From MED-G116 sp038107835 (GTDB lineage: Bacteria > Pseudomonadota > Alphaproteobacteria > Puniceispirillales > Puniceispirillaceae), in NCBI GenBank assembly GCA_038107835.1, contig JAYNHH010000024.1, positions 1 to 40,178 of the forward strand: 40,178 bases of DNA, read 5' to 3'. The notes below the pieces were generated by a model. It was given only the letters and a program-made list of their open reading frames with translations, searched no databases and was not told the origin of the DNA. Below, in pieces: positions 23,299-31,521 of this stretch. Each line of letters starts with the position of its first letter. Position 1 is the stretch's first letter. Both the position numbers and the translations under genes were made by a program.

Positions 23299-23453
23299 TC
23301 GGCCTGTCCGGTTACTCACCTGATCCATGATATTTGTTTTTATCTGCAGGCCCAAAAGGTAAACGCGAGTAAAATAATGCTACTCACAGGAATTTGAACA
23401 TTCTTGGGTGCAACCTTTGGTAATATGGCCGCGTAAAGCAAAAGGATGAAATC

Positions 23454-23915
23454 ATGGCTGAGAATGATCAGATTGAGCGAAATTTCCGGATTACCAACAA
23501 CAATGCCGTCGATATGCATGTCGGGAAACGGATCCGTCTGCGCCGAACATTGTTGGCAATGAGTCAGGAACAGTTGGGTGGTGAATTGAACATCACCCTC
23601 CAGCAGGTTTAGAAATATGAGCGTGGTGCCAACCGTGTGAGCGCGTCGCGCCTGTGGGACATAGGCCAGATTCTTGATGTTCCAATCAATTACTTTTTTG
23701 ACGATATGTCGGAGGTCACCATGCGTGCTTCGCCGCGCCGGGTCAGCCGGGGCATTGATGCCGTCGATCTTGGCGAGGAGCAGGTAAGAGATCCGATGGC
23801 ACGGCGGGAAACGCTTGAGCTTGTGCGCACTTACTATAGTATCAAGACACCGTTGGTTCGTAAGCGTGTGGCGGATATGGTTAAATCCATCGCAACCACG
23901 CTTGCTGGTGATTGA
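23454..23915 (+). pseudogene. XRE-family HTH regulator interrupted by an in-frame amber codon
   Basis: From ATG 23454 (AAAGGA upstream) the frame reads an HTH_3 protein of 153 codons ending at TGA 23913-23915. 'GKRIRLRRTLLAMSQEQLGG' and 'ITLQQV' are followed by TAG at 23610-23612 and then 'KYERGANRVSASRLWDIGQI'. In homologues the interrupted position is Gln (QQVQKYERG), so a single C-to-T change of CAG explains the stop. The C-terminal part ('MARRETLELVRTYYSIKTPL') stays in good coding shape, so the lesion is recent, a sequencing error, or tolerated. A restart at GTG 23637 would lack half the HTH. TAG ends many intact genes here, so general suppression is unlikely. Confidence 0.8.
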
Positions 23916-23994
23916 GTGTGGTAATACCCGCACTGCCATGATCCGCAGTCATGCGTCCGGCGGAAGGTAACGCGCAACTGGACCGGACAGTTTC

Positions 23995-24255
23995 ATGAAT
24001 AGTGTTGGTGACGATAAGAATTTGGCGGCAATCAGCTTTGAGGATGCGTTGCGTGAGCTTGAGGCGATCGTGACGTCTCTTGAGCGTGGGGATGTATCAC
24101 TTGATGATGCGATTGCCGCATTTGAGCGGGGGACCGCACTCAAGGCACATTGTCAGAGGCGGCTTGAAGAGGCGCGGATGAAGGTTGAGCAGATCAAACT
24201 GCCGGCAGATGGCACCTCACCCGTCGAAGCCGACAGTTTCTCGCCTGAAAACTAG
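23995..24255 (+). CDS. xseB: Exodeoxyribonuclease VII small subunit
   Basis: An 86-residue protein. 'ISFEDALRELEAIVTSLERG', 'VSLDDAIAAFERGTALKAHC' and 'QRRLEEARMKVEQI' form the helical hairpin of XseB, which binds the large subunit XseA in single-strand DNA degradation. It is directly followed by ispA (6 bases), the usual xseB-ispA-dxs order. No xseA is present in the window. Confidence 0.95.
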   Translation: MNSVGDDKNLAAISFEDALRELEAIVTSLERGDVSLDDAIAAFERGTALKAHCQRRLEEARMKVEQIKLPADGTSPVEADSFSPEN

Positions 24256-24261
24256 TGCGCC

Positions 24262-25149
24262 ATGGAGTTTTCTGAGCAACTCGCAAGCGATGCCGGGGCA
24301 ACGGCTGTCTTCATTGATGACATCCTCCGCACGGATCAATCCTCGGCACAGCGACTGCGCGAGGCGATGATCCATGCCGCGATGAGCGGTGGCAAGCGCC
24401 TGCGGGCCGCGCTGGTACTTGGTGCGGCGCGGCTGTCCGATGAGGGCAGCCAGCAGCCAGGGGCGCTGCGTGTGGCGGCAGCACTGGAAATGCTGCATGC
24501 CTATTCGCTGGTGCATGACGATCTGCCGGCGATGGATGACGCTGCAACGCGGCGTGGCAAGCCCAGCTGTCATGTAGCGTTTGATGAAGCGACGGCCATT
24601 CTGGCTGGGGATGCGTTACAGACCATGGCTTTTGGCATTCTTGCTGATGCCCGCACGCATTCTGATCCAGCCGTTCAGGTCCGGCTCGTTGCAGCGCTTG
24701 CCAGCGCCTCCGGTCTTGCAGGCATGGCGGGGGGGCAGATGCTGGACCTGCAGGCCGAGACGCGCCAGCTTGATCTTGCTGAAGTCACTGAAATGCAGTC
24801 GATGAAGACTGGTGCGCTGATCCAGTGTGCTGCCATTTGTGGTGGCATCGTGGGTGGTGCTGATGACCGGCTGCTGGATGCGCTGGGGGCATTTTCACGT
24901 GACCTCGGTCTGGCGTTTCAGATTGCCGATGACCTGCTTGATTATGATGGTGATGCGGCGACACTTGGCAAACCGGCTGGACAGGACGCCGACCGTGGCA
25001 AGGGCAGCTTTGTTGCCCTGATGGGCGCAGACCAGGCACGCGCCACCGCACACCGTCTTATTGGGGATGCGCTGGCTGTTTTGGCACCGTGGCCACAGGC
25101 TGGGTATCTGGGGTATCTGGCGACATTCGCTATTGCACGCAAATCGTGA
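24262..25149 (+). CDS. ispA: Polyprenyl synthetase, farnesyl diphosphate synthase IspA
   Basis: A 295-residue all-alpha prenyltransferase that condenses DMAPP and IPP to geranyl and farnesyl diphosphate. First Asp-rich motif is 'VHDDLPAMDDAATRRG', second is 'FQIADDLLDYDGDA'. 'GGKRLRAALVL' binds IPP and 'MKTGALIQCA' precedes the second motif, as in bacterial FPP synthases. It sits between xseB and dxs, so the operon makes isoprenoid precursors. Exact chain length cannot be read with certainty. Confidence 0.94.
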   Translation: MEFSEQLASDAGATAVFIDDILRTDQSSAQRLREAMIHAAMSGGKRLRAALVLGAARLSDEGSQQPGALRVAAALEMLHAYSLVHDDLPAMDDAATRRGKPSCHVAFDEATAILAGDALQTMAFGILADARTHSDPAVQVRLVAALASASGLAGMAGGQMLDLQAETRQLDLAEVTEMQSMKTGALIQCAAICGGIVGGADDRLLDALGAFSRDLGLAFQIADDLLDYDGDAATLGKPAGQDADRGKGSFVALMGADQARATAHRLIGDALAVLAPWPQAGYLGYLATFAIARKS

Positions 25150-25220
25150 TAGCCTATATGGAAGTGTAAAGTCCGGCGTGTGTTATGAGCCGAAGTTGGG
25201 CTGATAATAGTGGAGTTGAA

Positions 25221-27143
25221 ATGGCGCCGACCCCCTTGCTTGATAAGATTGGCCGGATGGAAGATCTGCGGCGGCTGCCGGAGGCAGAACTGCCGCGTCT
25301 TGCGCGCGAGCTGCGCGATGCAACAATTTCCGCTGTTTCGAAAACCGGTGGGCATCTTGGTGCCGGGCTCGGCGTCGTCGAATTGACCCTCGCATTGCAT
25401 TATGTTTTCCAGACACCTGACGACAGGCTGATCTGGGACGTTGGGCATCAGGCCTATCCGCACAAGATTCTTACCGGTCGCCGTGACCGGATTGAGACCC
25501 TGCGTCAAAAGGATGGCCTGTCGGGCTTTACCAAGCGTGACGAATCCGTTTTTGATCCTTTCGGTGCCGGCCATTCCTCCACCTCGATCTCGGCAGGTCT
25601 CGGAATGGCGGTGGCCAGCGATCTACGGAACAGTAAACGCAATGTGATTGCTGTGATTGGCGATGGATCGATGAGTGCCGGCATGGCCTATGAGGCGATG
25701 AACAATGCGGGCGCTTCCGACACCCGGTTGATTGTCATTCTGAATGACAATGATATGTCGATCGCCCAGCCGGTCGGCGCGATGAGCAGCTATCTCTCGC
25801 GTCTGATCACCTCGGAGCCGTTCCATTCCATTCGCGATCTGGTGCGCGAGGTGACCAGCAAATTTCCCGCCGAGATCGAGCGCACAGCCCGCCGTGCCAA
25901 GGATATGGCGCGTGATCTGATCAGCGGCAATTCAGTTTTCAGTCAGCTGGGCTTTCTGCATATCGGTCCGATTGATGGCCATGAGATGGGGCATCTTCTG
26001 CCGGTTCTGAAAAATCTGCGTGATGGCGATGTAGCCGGGCCGGTGCTGGTACATGTCGTCACTGAAAAGGGCAGGGGGCATCCCTTTGCCGGCCCATCTG
26101 CCGAAAAATACCATGCCGTGCCGAAATTTGACGTGATCACCGGCACCCAGCAGAAGGCCGCAGCAAATGTTCCCAGCTACACCTCGGTCTTTGCCAAGGC
26201 GCTGATCGACGCTGCACAGCAGGATGACAGCATTGTTGCCATCACCGCTGCGATGCCGTCCGGAACTGGTTTGGACAAGGTCAAGGAACGTTTCCCGACG
26301 CGCGTTTTTGATGTTGGCATTGCCGAACAGCATGCGGTGACCTTCGCCGCCGGTCTCGCCAGTGAGGGTATGAAACCATTTTGTGCGCTCTACTCGACCT
26401 TCCTGCAGCGCGGTTATGATCAGCTGGTTCATGACGTCGCGATCCAGAAACTTCCTGTGCGATTCGCTATCGACCGGGCCGGTCTTGTCGGTGCCGACGG
26501 GGCCACACATGCCGGGATTTTTGATGTGGCCTATCTGTCCTGTCTGCCCGGCATGGTGATCATGTGTCCGTCGGATGAGGCGGAGCTGACGCATATGGTG
26601 GCAACCGCTGCCAGCTATGATGACGGGCCATCGGCCGTCCGCTATCCGCGTGGCGAGGGGGTCGGCTGTGAGCTTCCCGAACGTGGCGAGATATTGCCGA
26701 TTGGCAGGGGCCGGATCATTCGCCGGGGTGACGATGTGGCCATTCTCTCGCTGGGCACCCGCCTTGCCGATTGTCTGGCTGCCGCTGATATAATGGCCGA
26801 TGTCGGAGTTGCCGCGACCGTGGCCGATGCGCGGTTTGCCAAGCCGCTGGATAGCGTGCTGCTTGATGAATTGGCAGCTGGGCATGACAGGCTGTTGATC
26901 GTCGAGGAAAACAGCCCGGGGGGTTTTTCAGCCCATGTTCTGCAATATATGGCGAATGCGGGCCATCTTGATGCCGGTCTCGCCGTTCGCGCTCTGTCGC
27001 TTCCTGATGAATTCATCGAACATGACAGCCAGGCAGGCCAGCTTGCTGACTGTGGACTTGATCGTGATGGCATTGTTGTCGCGCTTTCCGCCCTTGTCGG
27101 GGCAGCCGAAGCTCTGGATAGCAGCGCAAAGCGGAAAAAATAG
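25221..27143 (+). CDS. dxs: 1-deoxy-D-xylulose-5-phosphate synthase
   Basis: A 640-residue thiamine-diphosphate enzyme and the first step of the MEP pathway (pyruvate plus glyceraldehyde 3-phosphate). The ThDP motif is 'VIGDGSMSAGMAYEAMNNAG' with 'ILNDNDMSI'. 'KTGGHLGAGLGVVELTLAL', 'WDVGHQAYPHKILTGR' and 'GHSSTSISAGLGMA' lie in the N-terminal domain. The transketolase Pyr domain has 'DVGIAEQHAVTFAAGLAS' and 'DRAGLVGADGATHAGIFD'. ATG 25221 was chosen because GGAG lies just upstream and the protein then begins as in homologues (APTPLLDKI); the frame opens 12 codons earlier. Confidence 0.97.
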   Translation: MAPTPLLDKIGRMEDLRRLPEAELPRLARELRDATISAVSKTGGHLGAGLGVVELTLALHYVFQTPDDRLIWDVGHQAYPHKILTGRRDRIETLRQKDGLSGFTKRDESVFDPFGAGHSSTSISAGLGMAVASDLRNSKRNVIAVIGDGSMSAGMAYEAMNNAGASDTRLIVILNDNDMSIAQPVGAMSSYLSRLITSEPFHSIRDLVREVTSKFPAEIERTARRAKDMARDLISGNSVFSQLGFLHIGPIDGHEMGHLLPVLKNLRDGDVAGPVLVHVVTEKGRGHPFAGPSAEKYHAVPKFDVITGTQQKAAANVPSYTSVFAKALIDAAQQDDSIVAITAAMPSGTGLDKVKERFPTRVFDVGIAEQHAVTFAAGLASEGMKPFCALYSTFLQRGYDQLVHDVAIQKLPVRFAIDRAGLVGADGATHAGIFDVAYLSCLPGMVIMCPSDEAELTHMVATAASYDDGPSAVRYPRGEGVGCELPERGEILPIGRGRIIRRGDDVAILSLGTRLADCLAAADIMADVGVAATVADARFAKPLDSVLLDELAAGHDRLLIVEENSPGGFSAHVLQYMANAGHLDAGLAVRALSLPDEFIEHDSQAGQLADCGLDRDGIVVALSALVGAAEALDSSAKRKK

Positions 27144-27219
27144 AGGTTTCGGTCACCCGGCCCCATGCTGGTGATTGTGAAGTGATTTTGGGTGATGTTT
27201 TGGTGATCATGTCCACCGC

Positions 27220-28044
27220 ATGACACTGGTGTTTTATGGTTTTGGTGTGGCCGGTTCGCGTAGAAAATCTCAACAAAAACCTGTGCCGTCCGAAACGCTG
27301 GATCGGATTCGGGCCGATGCGTTGCTGGTGGCACGCGGTCTGGCTGCCTCGCGGGACAGGGCGCGGGCGCTGATCGCATCATCGGCTGTTCTGCTTGCGG
27401 GAAAACCCCTGACAAAATCATCGCGGCTGCTTGCCCCTGATGCCGAGCTGGAGCTGACGGCCAGTGATTTTCCCTGGGTCAGCCGAGGTGCGCTGAAATT
27501 GATCGGCGGGCTTGACGCCTTTACCCAGATTGATCCGGCGGGCCGCACCTGTCTTGACATTGGGGCCAGCACGGGTGGCTTTACCGAGGTATTGCTCACC
27601 CGTGGTGCAATGCGCGTCTTCGCGCTTGATGTCGGGCGTGATCAGCTTCATCCCAGCCTGGCCAGTGATCCGCGTGTGGTGGTACTGGATGGGGTGAACG
27701 CCCGTGATCTGACGCCGGACATGCTTGGTATGACGCCTGATCTCATTGTCTGTGATGCGTCCTTCATCAGCCTTGCCAAACTGTTGCCGGTGGCGCTGGC
27801 GCTGGCGGCCCCCGGGGCCGCTCTCCTGGCACTGATCAAGCCCCAGTTCGAGGTTGGTAGGGGTAATGTCGGCAAGGGTGGTGTGGTGCGCGATGCCGCG
27901 CTTCACGTCCAGACAACGGCACGGATTGAGCGATGGCTGACGGACGAAATGGGCTGGACCCATATCGGCACCGTACCCTCACCAATTGATGGACCGGATG
28001 GCAACCGCGAATTTCTGATCGCGGCCAGCAAGCCGCAGCACTAA
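27220..28044 (+). CDS. tlyA: TlyA-family 2'-O-methyltransferase (rRNA methyltransferase/hemolysin family)
   Basis: A 274-residue protein with an N-terminal S4 domain ('RADALLVARGLAASRDRARA', 'ASSAVLLAGKPLTKSS') and an FtsJ-like SAM domain ('TCLDIGASTGGFTEVLLTRG', 'VFALDVGRDQL', 'LIVCDASFISLAKLLPVAL', 'ALIKPQFEVGRGNVGKGGVV'). TlyA in mycobacteria methylates 16S and 23S rRNA; the same type of activity is inferred. The start is uncertain: ATG 27220 has no clear ribosome site, and GTG 27283 would begin nearer the usual S4 start. Last gene of the xseB-ispA-dxs-tlyA group; its stop is 5 bases from the convergent aroC stop. Confidence 0.88.
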   Translation: MTLVFYGFGVAGSRRKSQQKPVPSETLDRIRADALLVARGLAASRDRARALIASSAVLLAGKPLTKSSRLLAPDAELELTASDFPWVSRGALKLIGGLDAFTQIDPAGRTCLDIGASTGGFTEVLLTRGAMRVFALDVGRDQLHPSLASDPRVVVLDGVNARDLTPDMLGMTPDLIVCDASFISLAKLLPVALALAAPGAALLALIKPQFEVGRGNVGKGGVVRDAALHVQTTARIERWLTDEMGWTHIGTVPSPIDGPDGNREFLIAASKPQH

Positions 28045-28049
28045 CCCAC

Positions 28050-29138
28050 TCAGTCGCCGGACAGAATCCCACATTGCGCGTGATGCCGCATCAAGTGATC
28101 AGCCAGCGTAATCGCTATCATTGCCTCGGCAACGGGAACGCCACGAATGCCAACGCAGGGATCATGCCGCCCCTTGGTCAGCAGTTCAACCTCCTTGCCA
28201 TCCTCGTCGATTGAGCGTCGTTTCGTCAGAATCGATGAGGTGGGTTTGATCGCAATGCGAACGACGATCTGCTCACCCGTCGAGATGCCACCCAGAATGC
28301 CGCCAGCATGGTTGCTCAGGAAGGCTGGCCCCTTGCGCATTTCATCACCTGCCTCGCGGCCATCCATTGCCGCTGCCGCAAAGCCGCTGCCGATCTCAAC
28401 ACCCTTGACGGCATTGATGCTCATCATCGCTGCAGACAGTTCGGTATCCAGCTTGCCATAGATCGGCTGGCCAAGGCCGGCAGGAATGCCATCGGCAACG
28501 ATTTCCAGAATGGCCCCAGCTGATGATCCCTGCTTGCGCACGTCATCCAGATACCCTTCCCACGCGGCGGCCGCCTCGGCGTCAGGGCAGAAAAACGGGT
28601 TGCTGTCGCAATTGTCCCAATCGAGATTGTCCCGGTTGATCCTGTGCGGTCCGATCTGCACAACGCCACCGCGTACCCGATAGCTGGTGCCAAGCGCCTG
28701 TTTGAGAAACAGATCGGCGATGGCGCCAGCGGCGACACGCACCGCAGTCTCGCGCGCCGAGGACCGCCCGCCCCCCCGATAATCGCGGATGCCATATTTT
28801 TTCTGATAGGTGTAATCGGCGTGGCCGGGTCGGAATTGCCTTGCGATATCGCCATAATCCTTTGACCGCTGATCCTTGTTGCGGATCAGCAGGCCGATCG
28901 GTGTTCCCGTTGTCTGCCCCTCGAAAACGCCGGACAGGATTTCAACCCTGTCCTCTTCCTGGCGCTGTGTGACAAAGCGGTTCTGGCCGGGCCGGCGGCG
29001 GTCCAGATAGGGCTGGATCATGTCCTCGGACAGCGCCATGCGCGGCGGTGCGCCATCGACCACACAGCCAATGCCGGGCCCATGACTTTCTCCAAAGCTG
29101 GTAAAGGAGAACAGTTTTCCAAAGCTGTTATCAGACAT
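28050..29138 (-). CDS. aroC: Chorismate synthase
   Basis: A 362-residue FMN-dependent enzyme that converts EPSP to chorismate in the last shikimate step. The signature 'FTSFGESHGPGIGCVVDGAP' near the N-terminus, 'RRRPGQNRFVTQRQEEDRVE', 'FRPGHADYTYQKKYGIRDYR', 'GGGRSSARETAVRVAAGA' and 'NHAGGILGGISTGE' are all diagnostic. ATG 29138 was chosen: it lies one base after the fabI stop (coupled translation), whereas the open frame to 29168 would overlap fabI. Confidence 0.97.
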   Translation of the reverse strand: MSDNSFGKLFSFTSFGESHGPGIGCVVDGAPPRMALSEDMIQPYLDRRRPGQNRFVTQRQEEDRVEILSGVFEGQTTGTPIGLLIRNKDQRSKDYGDIARQFRPGHADYTYQKKYGIRDYRGGGRSSARETAVRVAAGAIADLFLKQALGTSYRVRGGVVQIGPHRINRDNLDWDNCDSNPFFCPDAEAAAAWEGYLDDVRKQGSSAGAILEIVADGIPAGLGQPIYGKLDTELSAAMMSINAVKGVEIGSGFAAAAMDGREAGDEMRKGPAFLSNHAGGILGGISTGEQIVVRIAIKPTSSILTKRRSIDEDGKEVELLTKGRHDPCVGIRGVPVAEAMIAITLADHLMRHHAQCGILSGD

Positions 29139-29139
29139 G

Positions 29140-29982
29140 TCAGACAGTCGAAATGTCAGGCGCGTCAACCGCCTTCATGCCGACGACGTGATAGCCGCAA
29201 TCGACATGATGTGTCTCGCCGGTAACCCCCGATGACAGGTCGGAGAGCAGGTACAGCCCGGCGCCACCGACATCCTCAAGCGTTACATTGCGTTTGAGTG
29301 GCGAGTTGTACTCGTTCCATTTCAGGATATAGCGGAAATCGCCAATGCCAGATGCAGCCAGTGTTTTCATCGGGCCGGCCGACAGGCTGTTGACCCGGAT
29401 GTTGCGGCCACCAAGATCAACCGCCAGATAGCGGATTGATGCCTCGAGAGCTGCCTTTGCGACGCCCATAACATTGTAATGCGGCATCACCCTCTCTGCG
29501 CCGTAATAGGTCAGCGTCAGCAATGAGCCACCATCATTCATCATCGCCGTGGCCTTTTGCGCGATATGGGTGAAGGAATAGACCGAGATATCCATCGTCC
29601 GCTGGAAATTCTCGCGGCTGGTATCGACATATTGGCCTTTCAGCTCTTCCTTGTCGGAATAGGCGATGGCATGCAGCACGAAATCGAGCTTGCCCCATTT
29701 CTCGGCAAGCGTCGAGAACACGGCGTCAACGCTTTGCTCATCGGTGACGTCACAGGGCAGAACAAGGTCACTATCGACCGATGCGGCCAGCGGCCTGACA
29801 CGCTTTTCCAGCGCCTCACCCTGAAAGGTGAAAGCCAGCTCGGCACCCTGTTCAGCCAGCTTGGCAGCGATTCCCCAGGCGATCGAACGGTCATTTGCCA
29901 CGCCCATGATAAGTCCGCGCTTGCCAGCCATTACGCCGCCAGCATTTTCAGGCTTGTTCTGTGGTGTGGTCTGCTCGCTCAT
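29140..29982 (-). CDS. fabI: Enoyl-[acyl-carrier-protein] reductase (NADH) FabI
   Basis: A 280-residue short-chain dehydrogenase-type enzyme that reduces trans-2-enoyl-ACP in fatty acid synthesis, the target of triclosan-like inhibitors. NADH site 'GLIMGVANDRSIAWGIAAKL', 'LPCDVTDEQSVDAVF', 'LDFVLHAIAYSDKEEL', the FabI catalytic Tyr-Lys pair in 'YYGAERVMPHYNVMGVAKAA' and 'VDLGGRNIRVNSLSAGPMKT' are seen. The N-terminal 17 residues (MSEQTTPQNKPENAGGV) precede the usual start; an internal ATG at 29931 is an alternative. GGGAAAG lies about 12 bases before the chosen ATG. Upstream of and coupled to aroC. Confidence 0.96.
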   Translation of the reverse strand: MSEQTTPQNKPENAGGVMAGKRGLIMGVANDRSIAWGIAAKLAEQGAELAFTFQGEALEKRVRPLAASVDSDLVLPCDVTDEQSVDAVFSTLAEKWGKLDFVLHAIAYSDKEELKGQYVDTSRENFQRTMDISVYSFTHIAQKATAMMNDGGSLLTLTYYGAERVMPHYNVMGVAKAALEASIRYLAVDLGGRNIRVNSLSAGPMKTLAASGIGDFRYILKWNEYNSPLKRNVTLEDVGGAGLYLLSDLSSGVTGETHHVDCGYHVVGMKAVDAPDISTV

Positions 29983-30090
29983 GGCTCTGGTCTTTCCCGT
30001 ATTTGCGTGGCCCGCACAGGCTGCGCGCCCACCGACAACTAAACTGTCGCCATTCTACAGGCTCCAGCGTTCAGGGCAAGCAGAAGCAGG

Positions 30091-30112
30091 CGCAAAACCT
30101 GCCAGTGGCAGG
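30091..30112 (-). terminator. Weak candidate terminator between glycine-zipper gene and fabI
   Basis: On the minus strand CCTGCC-ACT-GGCAGG (30112-30098) is followed by TTTTG. It is preceded by a second stem, GGCGG-N6-CCGCC (30126-30111). The T-run is short, so it may be only a partial transcription barrier. Confidence 0.4.
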
Positions 30113-30143
30113 CGGCAAAGCCCGCCGTCTGGCCGCTGGCGGT

Positions 30144-30734
30144 CTAGCGAAGCGAGTAGGTGACCTGACGGGTAATCTCGACACGCTCATTGGGGGCCAG
30201 TGGGCGCGCCGATTCAAGCGTGATGATCTTGTTGTCGATCTCGATCGTATTTCTGTAACCGGTGATCTCCTCGATCGTCTGTTCGGTCATGATCGTTCGC
30301 GTCTCACAGATATTCTGCTGGCGATAGCCGACAACTTCGCCCTGTCCGGTGGTGTTCTTTGCATGTTCACGTCCGAGAATAGCACCGGCAACCGTTCCTG
30401 CGGCTCCCGCGCCCTCATTGTCGGACAGCTTGTTGCCGATGGCCGAGCCGATAAGGCCGCCAACAATCATCGCCCCCAGATCGGATTGGCCGCTCTTGGA
30501 CTCGCCATAGATCGGCACATCCTCGGTCCGGCAAACACGCTCGTCCTTGGGCGTCTTGCGCACATAGCTGCTGCGGATCGGGTCGGATTTCGTCACTGTT
30601 CCCAGAACCGTCTCGACGCGCGTCTCGGCGGTGGCGGTGCCAAGCATGGCGACACACAGGATCGCCGCTGACAATATAGTCGTTCCGACAGCGGCACGGT
30701 TAGCAGATGGGGTAGTCTGATGTGGATGCTTCAT
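30144..30734 (-). CDS. Glycine-zipper 2TM domain envelope protein
   Basis: A 196-residue exported protein. A signal peptide is seen (basic start, hydrophobic core 'TTILSAAILCVAMLGTATA', cleavage likely after ATAETA-like 'GTATA'). The mature part has a glycine-zipper segment, 'GAMIVGGLIGSAIGNKLSDN' then 'GAAGTVAGAILGREH', of the Gly-zipper_2 (17-kDa surface antigen/SlyB-like) type. Two Cys residues (CRTEDV, NICETRT) could form a disulfide. No lipobox Cys follows the hydrophobic core, so it is probably not a lipoprotein. Role in the envelope is unknown. A perfect FNR-type box lies 12 bases before its start codon. Confidence 0.82.
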   Translation of the reverse strand: MKHPHQTTPSANRAAVGTTILSAAILCVAMLGTATAETRVETVLGTVTKSDPIRSSYVRKTPKDERVCRTEDVPIYGESKSGQSDLGAMIVGGLIGSAIGNKLSDNEGAGAAGTVAGAILGREHAKNTTGQGEVVGYRQQNICETRTIMTEQTIEEITGYRNTIEIDNKIITLESARPLAPNERVEITRQVTYSLR

Positions 30735-30746
30735 CGTTGAATACCT

Positions 30747-30760
30747 TTGATTTCTATCAA
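30747..30760. promoter_or_regulatory. Perfect FNR/FixK-type box TTGAT-N4-ATCAA
   Basis: TTGATTTCTATCAA, flanked by T and A to make a 16-bp near-palindrome TTTGAT-N4-ATCAAA. It matches the FNR/FnrL/FixK consensus at all ten fixed positions. Its centre (30753.5) is exactly 41.5 bases before a start site placed by the TATTAA at 30783-30788. On the minus strand it lies only 12 bases before the glycine-zipper ATG, where a bound protein would more likely repress. Confidence 0.7.
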
Positions 30761-30782
30761 ATTTTCTGTGTGGTGTGCGGGT

Positions 30783-30788
30783 TATTAA
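30783..30788 (+). promoter_or_regulatory. Candidate -10 element (TATTAA) of an FNR-type promoter toward pdxH
   Basis: TATTAA occupies -12 to -7 if transcription starts at 30795, which puts the FNR-type box at -41.5, the class II activator position. The resulting transcript would have a leader of about 136 bases before the pdxH ATG. Confidence 0.5.
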
Positions 30789-30869
30789 CCTATCACGAGA
30801 AACAATATTGCGGAAAAATAAGGCAATAATTTGTTTTTGCCAACAAACTCTCGCCGCTTTTCAGCATTG

Positions 30870-30891
30870 CACCATTGCAGCCGCAATGGTG
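30870..30891 (+). other. 9-bp perfect stem-loop in pdxH leader
   Basis: CACCATTGC (30870-30878), loop AGCC, GCAATGGTG (30883-30891). No T-run follows, so it is not a terminator. The right arm contains an in-frame upstream ATG of pdxH (30886), which would be hidden when the stem is formed. Confidence 0.65.
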
Positions 30892-30930
30892 AATGCCCAT
30901 CTCGGCACTAACGGACAGGAGATTCCCGGC

Positions 30931-31521
30931 ATGGAACTTGAACAGAATACCGATCCCTTCGCACTTTTCGGTCAATGGTTTGAAGAGGCCGTTGCCTCGG
31001 AAATCAATGATCCTGATGCCATTGCGCTGGCCAGTGTGGACAGGAATGGCATGCCCTCTGTTCGGATGGTCCTGCTCAAGCAATGGTCGCCAGATGGCTT
31101 TGTCTTCTACACCAATTACGAAAGCCGCAAATCGGACGAATTGCTGGCAACGGAAAAGGCCGCCTTTTGCATGCACTGGAAAAGCCTGCGCCGCCAGGTG
31201 CGTGTCGTCGGCCCGGTCTCGCAGGTATCGCCGGCGCAATCCGACGCCTATTTTGACTCCCGTGGGCGTGGCAGCCAGATCGGTGCCTGGTCCTCAGCGC
31301 AGTCCCAGCCGCTTGCCAGCCGTGCCGAATTGGCGGAGGCGGTGGCCGTGAGCGAAGCCCGTTTTCCCGATGCCGTGCCGCGACCACCGCATTGGGGTGG
31401 TTATTGCATTGTACCGCAGGAAATCGAATTCTGGGCTGATGGTGAACACCGCCTGCATGATCGCTTTCGCTTCAATGGCAACGGTGCGGGCGGTTGGAAT
31501 GTGCAGCGTCTGAACCCCTGA
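30931..31521 (+). CDS. pdxH: Pyridoxamine/pyridoxine 5'-phosphate oxidase
   Basis: A 196-residue FMN enzyme that makes pyridoxal 5'-phosphate with oxygen. 'PDAIALASVDRNGMPSVRMV', 'LLKQWSPDGFVFYTNYESRK', 'AAFCMHWKSLRRQVRVVGPV', 'YFDSRGRGSQIGAWSSAQS' and the C-terminal 'WADGEHRLHDRFRF' with 'WNVQRLNP' match PdxH. ATG 30931 has CAGGAG about 10 bases upstream and gives the expected length; in-frame starts at 30775 and 30886 would add unrelated residues. The upstream region holds an FNR-type box and a stem-loop. PLP is needed by the glycine/serine enzymes that would receive products of the sarcosine pathway. Confidence 0.94.
   Translation: MELEQNTDPFALFGQWFEEAVASEINDPDAIALASVDRNGMPSVRMVLLKQWSPDGFVFYTNYESRKSDELLATEKAAFCMHWKSLRRQVRVVGPVSQVSPAQSDAYFDSRGRGSQIGAWSSAQSQPLASRAELAEAVAVSEARFPDAVPRPPHWGGYCIVPQEIEFWADGEHRLHDRFRFNGNGAGGWNVQRLNP

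Noticed and set aside
23610..23612. Amber codon read as pyrrolysine, suggested by the presence of an MttB homologue
   Set aside because: The MttB frame has no internal TAG, no pyl genes are in view, and many intact genes here end in TAG. A C-to-T change of a Gln codon is simpler.
11470..30158. A 13-base string (TACTCGCTTCGCT on the minus strand) shared by ccmD and the end of the glycine-zipper gene
   Set aside because: It encodes different residues in different frames; a chance match of common codons.
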